Assembly: GCA_964537505.1 (NCBI GenBank)
Contig: CAZICK010000015.1
Coordinates: 1 to 53,385 of the forward strand
Reading direction: 5' to 3'
From: DAINBT01 sp036732785
GTDB lineage: Bacteria > Planctomycetota > Phycisphaerae > Sedimentisphaerales > SM23-30
DNA length: 53,385 bases
A program made the translations under genes and the position numbers. Below the pieces are notes generated by a model. It was not told where the DNA came from, did no database searches, and saw only the letters and a list, made by a program, of their open reading frames with translations. Positions 34,841-42,447 of the stretch are shown one piece after another (position 1 is the first letter of the stretch; each line of letters opens with the position of its first letter).

Positions 34841-36106
34841 ATGCCGGTACAGCTTAACGTAAACGAATTAAACCCGGGTATGCGACTTGCGGACAATATC
34901 ATATATAATTACCAGATTGTACTGCCGCACGGACACCAATTGACAAAAGAAAACATCTCTTTTCTGGCTGGAAAATTCCCGAATGAGTCATTTCCCGTGG
35001 ATATGCCGAATCTTGAAGGAGTAGTAGATTTCGAAGATCTTCCCGAAAAAAAGATCGGCACAAAAACCGCAGAGGAACTAAGACAAAACATGAGTTCAGT
35101 TTCTCAAAAAACCACATCCATGATGCACAATGTCCTCAATTTAAACGCCGATCAAATGCGAGAACTGGATGAAACCATTAGCGAAATGCTGAAATTCATC
35201 CAGGAAAACCCTCTTACCATAAACATCCTCGAAAAGTTTAACGTCTGTCATGAATACCTGCAAAGCCACGGCATGAATGTGCTGAACTACAGCCTGCTCT
35301 TGGCGTATGCCATCCAGGATATTGTCAGGGAACATCAGGAAACTTCCGGCGGTCGCCAAATATCCGGCAGCTCTACCAGTTTTTCGCCCCTGGCCACGGC
35401 CGCTATATTCCATGATATCGGTATGATACCCATTCAAAATCTATATGACAAGACCGATCCAATCACAGAAAAGGAAAAAAAATCTATAAAAGCGCACCCG
35501 ATGGTAAGCGTCGAATTGCTGCCTGATGGAATTAATCCGGCAGTACTTGATGCAGTGCTTCATCACCACGAGAACTACGACGGCACCGGCTATATGAAAG
35601 GCATTAAAGGAGACGAACTTAACGCCTTCGCCCGCATTTTGCGTATAGCTGACGCCTTCGCGACCGCTACCACCAACAAAGCGTACGGAAAATCCAAAAA
35701 CACCATCACCGTGCTATACGAAATGACGCACGGCGATTATCGCAATTGCTATGATCCTGCCCTGGCTAATCTTTTTGCCAGTAAAATACAACCGTTTCCC
35801 ATCGGCGCCAAAATAAAACTAAGCAACGGTCAATGGGCGGTTGTGGTACGCCATAACCAAAAAAATCCTTTCAAGCCCCAAATCATCATTGCCTTCGACA
35901 AACAAGGCAATCCACTGCCAAAAAGCCAACTCGAAAAACCGTTCTTGCCCGATCAACGTAGCGACATTGAGTTTGTTTCGTTCAATAAGATGGATCTGAC
36001 CTTCCTGAACAAACCTATTCCCGATATATCACTAACCGAACATTACAACCGCATAGCAAAAACCTACGGAGAAATATCTAATAACTGTGTCTCCGTCGCC
36101 TCGTAG
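34841..36106 (+). CDS. HD-GYP domain protein, putative c-di-GMP phosphodiesterase (paralogue 1)
   Basis: 421 residues without signal peptide or membrane segments. Residues 1-60 are a small N-terminal domain (LNPGMRLADNI ... LPHGHQLTKENI). An HD-GYP-like domain covers about 140-320: HD in FHDIGM (about 190), HPMVSVELLPD, HHHENYDGTGY (about 240) and RILRIADAFATATT. The HDIGK lysine is Met and the usual YDAL is altered, so activity needs testing, but the metal ligands seem kept. If active it would hydrolyse cyclic di-GMP and lower biofilm/polysaccharide output. AGGA precedes the ATG. The next gene is a tandem paralogue 49 bp downstream. Confidence 0.87.
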   Translation: MPVQLNVNELNPGMRLADNIIYNYQIVLPHGHQLTKENISFLAGKFPNESFPVDMPNLEGVVDFEDLPEKKIGTKTAEELRQNMSSVSQKTTSMMHNVLNLNADQMRELDETISEMLKFIQENPLTINILEKFNVCHEYLQSHGMNVLNYSLLLAYAIQDIVREHQETSGGRQISGSSTSFSPLATAAIFHDIGMIPIQNLYDKTDPITEKEKKSIKAHPMVSVELLPDGINPAVLDAVLHHHENYDGTGYMKGIKGDELNAFARILRIADAFATATTNKAYGKSKNTITVLYEMTHGDYRNCYDPALANLFASKIQPFPIGAKIKLSNGQWAVVVRHNQKNPFKPQIIIAFDKQGNPLPKSQLEKPFLPDQRSDIEFVSFNKMDLTFLNKPIPDISLTEHYNRIAKTYGEISNNCVSVAS

Positions 36107-36155
36107 TTCTACAAAAACATAATAGTGAAAGTTCCCTTAAGCTGGAAATGACTCT

Positions 36156-37412
36156 ATGCCGATCCTGATTCGAGTTGCCAATCTAGAACCAGGCATGTGC
36201 CTGGCAGCAAATCTCGTTAACCGCTACAGCGTTTTGCTGCCTCACGGGCATACACTCAGCGAAAAGGACATCGCCTCTCTGACCCGACGTATTCCGGATG
36301 AGATGGTCCAGGTGATCAATCCGCTTCTTGACCAGATCGTAGATTTCCAGGACAACAGCCACGACCAAAATGTTTCCCAAACTGTACGTAAAAATGTTGC
36401 CACTGTAGTCAGCAAGGTCAGTTCCCAAATCCGCACAGGAGTCTCTCTTACTTCCGATAACATCGTCGGAATGCAAAATACCATCGACGAAATGCTGAAC
36501 TATCTGCAGCAAAACCCGGTAACCATGGCCCTGATCGAACAAAGCGGCGGATGGGACGACTACCTTCAGCAGCACAGCTCCAATGTGTTCTATCTGAGCA
36601 TTGTCATCGGCAATACGATTCGCAATTACATAATGAACGAACGTCATCGCCTTACTGCCGCCAAACAAATCCGCAACCCCATGAATCTCACCCCTCTGGC
36701 AACGGCCGCTCTATTCCACGACATCGGCATGGTACCGCTGGAACACCTCTACCACAAGAAAGAACCGCTGACCAATGAAGAAAAACAGATGATACGAAAT
36801 CATCCACACGCCGGCGCCGAAATGCTGCCCGACAAAGTGGATTCTATGGTACGACTGGTTGTGCGAAGTCATCACGAAAACCAAAACGGCACTGGTTATC
36901 CGGAAGGAATACCGGCGGACAAAATCAATATCTTTGCCAAAATCATCCGCGTGGCCGATGCCTACACAGCCGCTATATCCGACAAGGCGTATCAAAAGAA
37001 AAAATCGTCAGCCGCCGTCCTATACGAAATGCTGCACAGCAAACATCGGGCGTTTTACGACCCGGTCGTCTTAAAGGTTTTCAGTAGCATTGTGCCCCCA
37101 TTTCCCATCGGAGCTAAGCTGAAAGTACAAAATGGCACTGGCATACAATGGGCCGTCGTTGTCCGCCATAACCACAAAGATCCTTTTCAGCCTGAGGTTA
37201 TCATTGCCTTCGATGAACTAGGCGATCCGATACCCGTCGAACAGATCAAACCACCCTTCCATCTGGACAAACACCAAAACACCAAAATCCTGTCCTTTGC
37301 CGGTGAGGATATGTCGTTCTTGAACAATCTTGCTGATGATATCGATTCGGTGGAAAATGATTCACCCATCGAACAGACCTACAATAAGCTGCTCGACTTC
37401 TCTTTCCCGTAA
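36156..37412 (+). CDS. HD-GYP domain protein, putative c-di-GMP phosphodiesterase (paralogue 2)
   Basis: 418 residues with the same architecture as the protein before it: N-terminal LEPGMCLAANL ... LPHGHTLSEKDI, then an HD-GYP domain with FHDIGM (about 187), NHPHAGAEMLPD, SHHENQNGTGYPEG (about 236-249) and RVADAYTAAIS. The GYP motif is complete here (GTGYP), unlike in paralogue 1 (GTGYM). A clear tandem duplication in which the first copy has drifted more at the GYP motif. It has no sensor or receiver domain, so its input is unknown. GGAA lies upstream of the ATG. Confidence 0.88.
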   Translation: MPILIRVANLEPGMCLAANLVNRYSVLLPHGHTLSEKDIASLTRRIPDEMVQVINPLLDQIVDFQDNSHDQNVSQTVRKNVATVVSKVSSQIRTGVSLTSDNIVGMQNTIDEMLNYLQQNPVTMALIEQSGGWDDYLQQHSSNVFYLSIVIGNTIRNYIMNERHRLTAAKQIRNPMNLTPLATAALFHDIGMVPLEHLYHKKEPLTNEEKQMIRNHPHAGAEMLPDKVDSMVRLVVRSHHENQNGTGYPEGIPADKINIFAKIIRVADAYTAAISDKAYQKKKSSAAVLYEMLHSKHRAFYDPVVLKVFSSIVPPFPIGAKLKVQNGTGIQWAVVVRHNHKDPFQPEVIIAFDELGDPIPVEQIKPPFHLDKHQNTKILSFAGEDMSFLNNLADDIDSVENDSPIEQTYNKLLDFSFP

Positions 37413-37603
37413 AATCCAAAGCCCCGTAGCCACAGCAAATCCCGCCCCACTCCGTCCGCAAGAAAATCTATCCGCCCAGCTTCACAACCGTACCATAAAC
37501 CAAAACCTCACCAACTGCCGACGACGCTGGAAGCCATATATGCCCATAATGAATGAAAATGCCAAGTAGTAAAAATTGTATTTAAACCACAATACGTTAC
37601 AAT

Positions 37604-37638
37604 TGGCCCTGCCAGGTATAATGATACCCATTGGGTAT
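37604..37638 (+). promoter_or_regulatory. Two-palindrome element, copy 3 (best copy)
   Basis: TGGCCCTGCCA (37604-37614) and the perfect palindrome ATACCCATTGGGTAT (37624-37638), centres 22 bp or two helical turns apart, with TATAAT between them (37617-37622). It lies about 140 bp before the GH95 fucosidase start and about 27 bp before a TTGACA box. Confidence 0.75.
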
Positions 37639-37664
37639 ATCAAATTCATACTGCCATTTTTTTG

Positions 37665-37693
37665 TTGACATCTATCTTTTGATAGCCTACTTA
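37665..37693 (+). promoter_or_regulatory. Possible sigma-70 promoter of the GH95 gene
   Basis: TTGACA (37665-37670), 17 bp, then TACTTA (37688-37693). The spacer includes CTATC-TTTT-GATAG, a small inverted repeat. The -10 box is poor; an alternative TATACT at 37692 would give a 21-bp spacer. Confidence 0.4.
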
Positions 37694-37709
37694 TACTAAC
37701 TTAACTTTC

Positions 37710-37725
37710 AGTGCGAAATCGCACT
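37710..37725. repeat. Palindrome AGTGCGA-AA-TCGCACT
   Basis: A near-perfect 16-bp palindrome between the promoter and the GH95 gene. The same arms recur at 44880-44886 and 44910-44916 with a longer loop, so this is a dispersed word. Confidence 0.65.
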
Positions 37726-37780
37726 ACATAACGATTGAGTTTCTCCGTTCTAGATGAAAGGCCAATGAAAGGATCCACAA

Positions 37781-40054
37781 ATGGTTCATACAAAATCAGC
37801 CCAGTGCCGTTTCGTCATGCTTGCCACAACCAGTATCATGTTTTTCGCCCCTCTCTTGCCCAAAGAGTGTGCCGCTGACCAGGCAGACAACCTTACGCTA
37901 TGGTACACAGAACCGGCCAAAAATTGGGAAGAGGAGGCGCTGCCAATAGGCAATGGTCGCTTAGGCTGTATGATTTTTGGAGATATTTCTAAGGAACATA
38001 TACAATTCAACGAAGATACTCTGTGGATAGGTGACGAGAAAGACACCGGCGCATATCAGGCATTTGGCGACCTCTATATTGAAATGACTCATCAGGATTA
38101 TCAGAACTACCGGCGTCAGCTCGATATTGCCAAAGCCGTTCATACTATCACTTATAAGAATGACGGGATCAACTACACGCGCCAGTATTTCTCCAGCCAT
38201 CCAGCGGGAGTTATGGTCTTCCACTTCACAGCAGACAGGAACGGAGCGTACACCGCCACGATTTCCCTGACGGATATGCATAAAGGAAAAATCGCGGTAC
38301 AGGGAAACAGAATTACGTCCTTGGGATCACTGTCCGGATACAAATACGAGAAAAACAGTCGAGATTATGAGATCGCCCTGGATTATGAGGCCCAGGTTCT
38401 TGTCCTCAACAAGGGCGGGCAAATGTTAGCACAAGGCCAAAACATCAAACTGGACAAAGTCGATAGTTTCACTCTTCTGATGGCCGTGGGAACCGACTAC
38501 CTCAACCAGCGTGACAAAGGCTGGAAAGGCGAGCATCCCCACAAACGTATCACGGCACAACTTGCAACTGCGTCCAAACGACCTTTTGATGAGTTGCTAA
38601 GAGAACACATCGATGATTATCAAAAACTGTTCGATCGTCTTGTTCTGGATATAGGAAAAACACCCGCGACAACATTGCAGTTACCCACCGATCAACGCCT
38701 TAAGGAGTACAAACAGAAGCAGGCAGATACTGATCTTGAGGAGTTGATATTTCAATACGCACGTTATCTTATGATCAGTTGCTCCCGCCCCGGCTGTATG
38801 CCGGCCAACCTGCAGGGACTCTGGAACAGGAGTAATAATCCTCCCTGGCGCAGCGACTATCATACAGACGTCAACATCCAGATGAACTACTGGTTTGTGG
38901 ATCAGGCCAACCTATCGGAGTGTTTTAAGCCACTTGCTGAATGGGTCAATTCAATACGAGAAGTAAGAAAGGAAGAGACAAAGGCCACATTCAAAACAAG
39001 AGGCTGGCTCACGCATGCTGAGAACGGCGTGTTCGGAGGTTCTACGTGGAAGTGGTCCAAAGGTGACGCGGCATGGGTGGCCCAGAACCTGTGGAGCCAT
39101 TACACTTTTACGCTCGATAAGGAATACCTTCAAACCCGGGCTTACCCGGTCATGAAAGAGCTGTGCGAGTTCTGGGAAGACCACCTGAAAGAACTGCCGG
39201 AGGGTACGCTGGTTTCTCCAGATGGTTTTTCTCCCGAGCATGGGCCTAATGAAGATGGAGTTTCCTTTGACCAGCAATTGGTCTGGGATCTTTTCACTAA
39301 CTACATCGAGGCCTCACAAGTTCTAGGTGTAGATGAGGAATTTCGGAAAAAAGTTGCTTCAATGAAAGCACGCCTGCTGGGACCGAAAATCGGGAAATGG
39401 GGACAGTTGCAGGAGTGGATGGTCGATCGGGATGACCCCACAGATCAACATCGTCATCTCTCTCACCTGATCGCTGTGCATCCCGGACGACAGGTTTCCC
39501 CACTGACGACACCGAAGTTTGCGGAAGCGGCCAGGGTTTCGATGAATGCACGCGGCGATGGCGCGACAGGATGGAGTAAGGCGTGGAAAATCAATATATG
39601 GGCACGACTCCATGACGGCAATCACGCATACAAATTGCTCTGCGAACTGATACAGGAAAAAATCTGTAATAACCTGTATGATACCCATCCCCCATTCCAG
39701 ATTGACGGCAATTTCGGTTATGCTTCCGGCCTGTGTGAGATGCTCTTACAGTCGCACATGGGACAGATCCATCTGCTTCCCGCCCTGCCGCAGTCATGGC
39801 AGCAGGGCTATGTCAAGGGCATACGGGCACGTAACGGATTTGAACTGGATATCCAGTGGAAAGAAGGAGAGTTGTCCGGCGCCGTAGTTCGCTCAGAGCA
39901 GGGACAAACCTGCAGGATTCGCACGACTGTCCCGGTCACCGTACAGAATCGCGGCAAAAAGATCGATCTCGACAGTCACGAAGGAGGGGTAATCACATTC
40001 CAGACGAAAAAGCACGAAGAATATTCGATCGTTCGGGAAGGGGCACAAAAATAG
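37781..40054 (+). CDS. Secreted GH95 alpha-L-fucosidase
   Basis: 757 residues with an N-terminal signal peptide (about 1-32). The GH95 N-terminal domain starts LTLWYTEPAKNWEEEALPIGNGRLG. The catalytic (alpha/alpha)6 barrel has NLQGLWNRSNNPPWRSDYHTD and VNIQMNYWFVDQANL, containing the Asn pair that activates water in this inverting family, and the QIDGNFGYASG segment with the conserved Asp. Family members cleave alpha-1,2-fucosyl (some alpha-galactosyl) residues. Length is slightly short but complete. AAAGGA lies before the ATG. Its secretion and the element upstream suggest fucosylated external polysaccharide as substrate. Such enzymes can also remodel the cell's own polysaccharide; which applies here is open. 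Confidence 0.92.
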   Translation: MVHTKSAQCRFVMLATTSIMFFAPLLPKECAADQADNLTLWYTEPAKNWEEEALPIGNGRLGCMIFGDISKEHIQFNEDTLWIGDEKDTGAYQAFGDLYIEMTHQDYQNYRRQLDIAKAVHTITYKNDGINYTRQYFSSHPAGVMVFHFTADRNGAYTATISLTDMHKGKIAVQGNRITSLGSLSGYKYEKNSRDYEIALDYEAQVLVLNKGGQMLAQGQNIKLDKVDSFTLLMAVGTDYLNQRDKGWKGEHPHKRITAQLATASKRPFDELLREHIDDYQKLFDRLVLDIGKTPATTLQLPTDQRLKEYKQKQADTDLEELIFQYARYLMISCSRPGCMPANLQGLWNRSNNPPWRSDYHTDVNIQMNYWFVDQANLSECFKPLAEWVNSIREVRKEETKATFKTRGWLTHAENGVFGGSTWKWSKGDAAWVAQNLWSHYTFTLDKEYLQTRAYPVMKELCEFWEDHLKELPEGTLVSPDGFSPEHGPNEDGVSFDQQLVWDLFTNYIEASQVLGVDEEFRKKVASMKARLLGPKIGKWGQLQEWMVDRDDPTDQHRHLSHLIAVHPGRQVSPLTTPKFAEAARVSMNARGDGATGWSKAWKINIWARLHDGNHAYKLLCELIQEKICNNLYDTHPPFQIDGNFGYASGLCEMLLQSHMGQIHLLPALPQSWQQGYVKGIRARNGFELDIQWKEGELSGAVVRSEQGQTCRIRTTVPVTVQNRGKKIDLDSHEGGVITFQTKKHEEYSIVREGAQK

Positions 40055-40149
40055 CACAAAACCGCAATAACGAAAGCAATCCGCTTAAAGTGCCGTGATT
40101 GCAGATAGTTATGTTCTCGCCGCCACTTGTTTCCAACCCCAATCGCCGG

Positions 40150-41352
40150 TCAAACCACACCGGGGATGAACCGATACCTTGTTTTTTTCATATACGCCCG
40201 GTAGTCTGGAAATCGGCGAAGAAATCTTTCCTCGACCAAAGCCCGTGCTACATAGATCGACACCCATACCAGATAAAAAAATAACCACCCCATCGTATAT
40301 GCCGGGGCAAAACGATAAAAGGCCAGGGTAAAATATATCAACTTAAACGTGGTTGCCGGATGACGCATCATGCGATAAGGGCCTTTTGTTTGAATTGTTT
40401 TGTAAGAGAGGTTGGAGCATGAAAACGCCAGGGCAGATCCGCTGAGCATGTATAAAACGAGAGCTGTTAACAGGACTATGTCAATACCGGTATTCACCCC
40501 TGCGTGGCTGAAAACCCTTTGGGAGGTTTCCGGCAGACTTGGGAAAAGCGCCAAATACGAATTAACAAAATATATAAATGGAGGATAGCACGCCAGGACC
40601 ACAATCCAATGGCTCGGATGAGGATCAATTTCACGAAAACGGGTCTTGGTAAACGATGATTGCCAGAAATAACCGATACTGGCATTATTTGAATCGATGA
40701 GCCATGCCAGTGTCGTAATCATAAACATAATGGATAACAATGTATAATTCTGTATCTGAGTCCCCCGGGTAAAGGTGGTGACCCCGAAATGAACCTGCTC
40801 GATCATAATAGGGATATAATGTATCCTAAGTATCGCAGACAGGAGCATGCCCCTGCTCTTCTTTGAGAACAATCTGCGCCTGAAAAGATGGAAATCCATT
40901 CTCAATAAACATCTGATCAGCAGGGCAATCTTGATATAAGAGTCCGCCAGAACATTCTCTTTACAATACCGGTATTTTTCTTCGAGATAAAAGTAGGGTA
41001 ATCCACATACGGCAAAAGCATAGAAGAAATGCCTGAAGAAAACCCGAGTATTGGGTGTCACCGCTTTATAAGCAGGATGGACATGATAGAACAAGATGAC
41101 ACCCGCGAGAATAAATCCCCAAAGAACATACTTGCCTATGCTTTTTGGAAAGACCTGCTTGAAACTCCTCTTTTGATAATTCTGCTTGTCTGTTACCATG
41201 GCAACAACGGTATAAAAAACTATAAGAAGAATAACAGGCGTATAAAAATACTTCTGCACATCTAATGCACCGGATACAAAAAAAGCAAATGACAGCACAA
41301 AAGACAGGGCAACACCCAGATAACACAATAAAGGGTGAATCATATGGACCAT
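40150..41352 (-). CDS. Integral membrane protein with ICMT/PEMT-like C-terminal methyltransferase domain
   Basis: About 400 residues with some ten membrane segments. The C-terminal 100 residues (GPYRMMRHPATTFKLIYFTLAF ... ALVEERFLRRFPDYRAYMKKTRYRFIPG) match the isoprenylcysteine/phospholipid methyltransferase family, which uses S-adenosylmethionine; the RHP and EER-x-L motifs are present. The first 300 residues are not recognised. The ATG at 41352 has AAAGGTAGG upstream. The longer frame to 41397 would translate the regulatory element there and is rejected. The substrate is unknown. It is 34 bp downstream of the URO-D gene. Confidence 0.72.
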   Translation of the reverse strand: MVHMIHPLLCYLGVALSFVLSFAFFVSGALDVQKYFYTPVILLIVFYTVVAMVTDKQNYQKRSFKQVFPKSIGKYVLWGFILAGVILFYHVHPAYKAVTPNTRVFFRHFFYAFAVCGLPYFYLEEKYRYCKENVLADSYIKIALLIRCLLRMDFHLFRRRLFSKKSRGMLLSAILRIHYIPIMIEQVHFGVTTFTRGTQIQNYTLLSIMFMITTLAWLIDSNNASIGYFWQSSFTKTRFREIDPHPSHWIVVLACYPPFIYFVNSYLALFPSLPETSQRVFSHAGVNTGIDIVLLTALVLYMLSGSALAFSCSNLSYKTIQTKGPYRMMRHPATTFKLIYFTLAFYRFAPAYTMGWLFFYLVWVSIYVARALVEERFLRRFPDYRAYMKKTRYRFIPGVV

Positions 41353-41362
41353 CGAACCTACC

Positions 41363-41397
41363 TTTCCCTGCCGGGAATTATCATATTCATTGGGCAT
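41363..41397 (+). promoter_or_regulatory. Two-palindrome element, copy 4 (diverged)
   Basis: TTTCCCTGCCG (41363-41373) and ATATTCATTGGGCAT (41383-41397) keep the exact layout and spacing of the other copies, with changes in both arms. It lies just upstream of the membrane methyltransferase-like gene, but in opposite orientation. Its second half overlaps the last codons and stop of the URO-D family gene, which may explain the changes. Confidence 0.55.
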
Positions 41398-42427
41398 AAA
41401 CAGCCAGGATGTTTTCCAAAGGTGTATCGGGTTGTATGTTGTGTGAAGGCGCCAGAATCAGTCCTCCGTTGACGCCGACGGTTTTGATACGTTCTTGTAC
41501 TTCCCGGACCACATCCCTCCGACAGCCAAACGGCAACGTCTTCTGGGTGCTGATAGTGCCATGAAAACATATCTCGTCGCCAAACTCCTCCTTCAGGGCA
41601 GCCGGGTTCATATTTGCTGCCTCCGGCTGGATAGTTTCATAGATATCCACGCCGGCTTCTATCAGATCGGGCCACAACTCACGTGTCGAGCCGCAACTGT
41701 GTAGCATGACTTTGGCGCCATAGTTGTGGCCCAGGTCACACATCAACTTAAGGCGGGGAAAAAATAACTTACGCCATTTTTGCGGACTAATCAATAAACC
41801 ATTCTGTGTTCCATAATCATCACCTACCCAGAAAATATCGATTTTGCCATTACCTTTCTGCAAAACCTTTTCAGACCTGGCATAACAACATTGAAACCTT
41901 CTTTCCATACACTCCAGGCCCACCGGATCATCCAGGGCAATATCATAAATAACCTGCTCAACTCCCCTGCCAAAGGCAGTCCCGTTTATTAAATCCATAT
42001 TCCCGGGCGAACCAAAGACGATGGCATAATCCCGATACCTGTAACAGTCCTGCCCGATCCGGGAATAGTCAAACCATTGAACCTGGGGCCATGCAAATTT
42101 TTCTACATCCCGAACAGACTTAAACTCCGCGTACGGAAACTCTACGGATTCATCATAAGTTCCGGCCTGATTTTTGATTGGCTTGCGGATATGGCCCCAG
42201 TAGTTCTGGAAGCGCCCATCGGGCCATCTCTTCAGCTCAGGACCTATATATGACGCATCGATAATACGCAGATCTACCCCCAGCTTATCCAGGACAACGT
42301 CCATATCATCGGTTTGAAAATGTGCCTCCAGCTTCTCATCCACTTCCGGCGTCCCCAGGTAATTTAAGGGAACACGGTCCGGCTCTATATGCTCCAGTGC
42401 AGCTAATACGCGTTCTTTACTATTCAT
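41387..42427 (-). CDS. Uroporphyrinogen decarboxylase (URO-D/MtaA-like) family protein
   Basis: About 346 residues with the URO-D barrel. The zinc-binding HSCGSTRELWPDLIEAGVDI motif and the C-terminal GGLILAPSHNIQPDTPLENI are those of the corrinoid-linked methyltransferase branch (MtaA-like) rather than the haem pathway enzyme. Such proteins are numerous in PVC genomes beside sugar transporters and hydrolases; their reactions there are mostly unknown, possibly demethylation of methylated sugars or other compounds. The ATG at 42427 has AGGGA upstream; a TTG at 42451 overlaps the transporter stop and is less likely. Co-transcribed with the SSS transporter. Confidence 0.87.
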   Translation of the reverse strand: MNSKERVLAALEHIEPDRVPLNYLGTPEVDEKLEAHFQTDDMDVVLDKLGVDLRIIDASYIGPELKRWPDGRFQNYWGHIRKPIKNQAGTYDESVEFPYAEFKSVRDVEKFAWPQVQWFDYSRIGQDCYRYRDYAIVFGSPGNMDLINGTAFGRGVEQVIYDIALDDPVGLECMERRFQCCYARSEKVLQKGNGKIDIFWVGDDYGTQNGLLISPQKWRKLFFPRLKLMCDLGHNYGAKVMLHSCGSTRELWPDLIEAGVDIYETIQPEAANMNPAALKEEFGDEICFHGTISTQKTLPFGCRRDVVREVQERIKTVGVNGGLILAPSHNIQPDTPLENILAVYAQ

Positions 42428-42447
42428 AAAAAATATCCCTGCGATGC

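Larger units (their letters stand above)
37413..37780. other. Intergenic region with regulatory element, hairpin and possible promoter
   Basis: It holds copy 3 of the two-palindrome element, a possible TTGACA promoter and the small palindrome at 37710-37725, each listed separately. No ORF is convincing. Confidence 0.6.

Noticed and set aside
41353..41397. N-terminal extension of the membrane methyltransferase-like protein
   Set aside because: These codons are the translation of the two-palindrome element; the ATG at 41352 has a good ribosome site.
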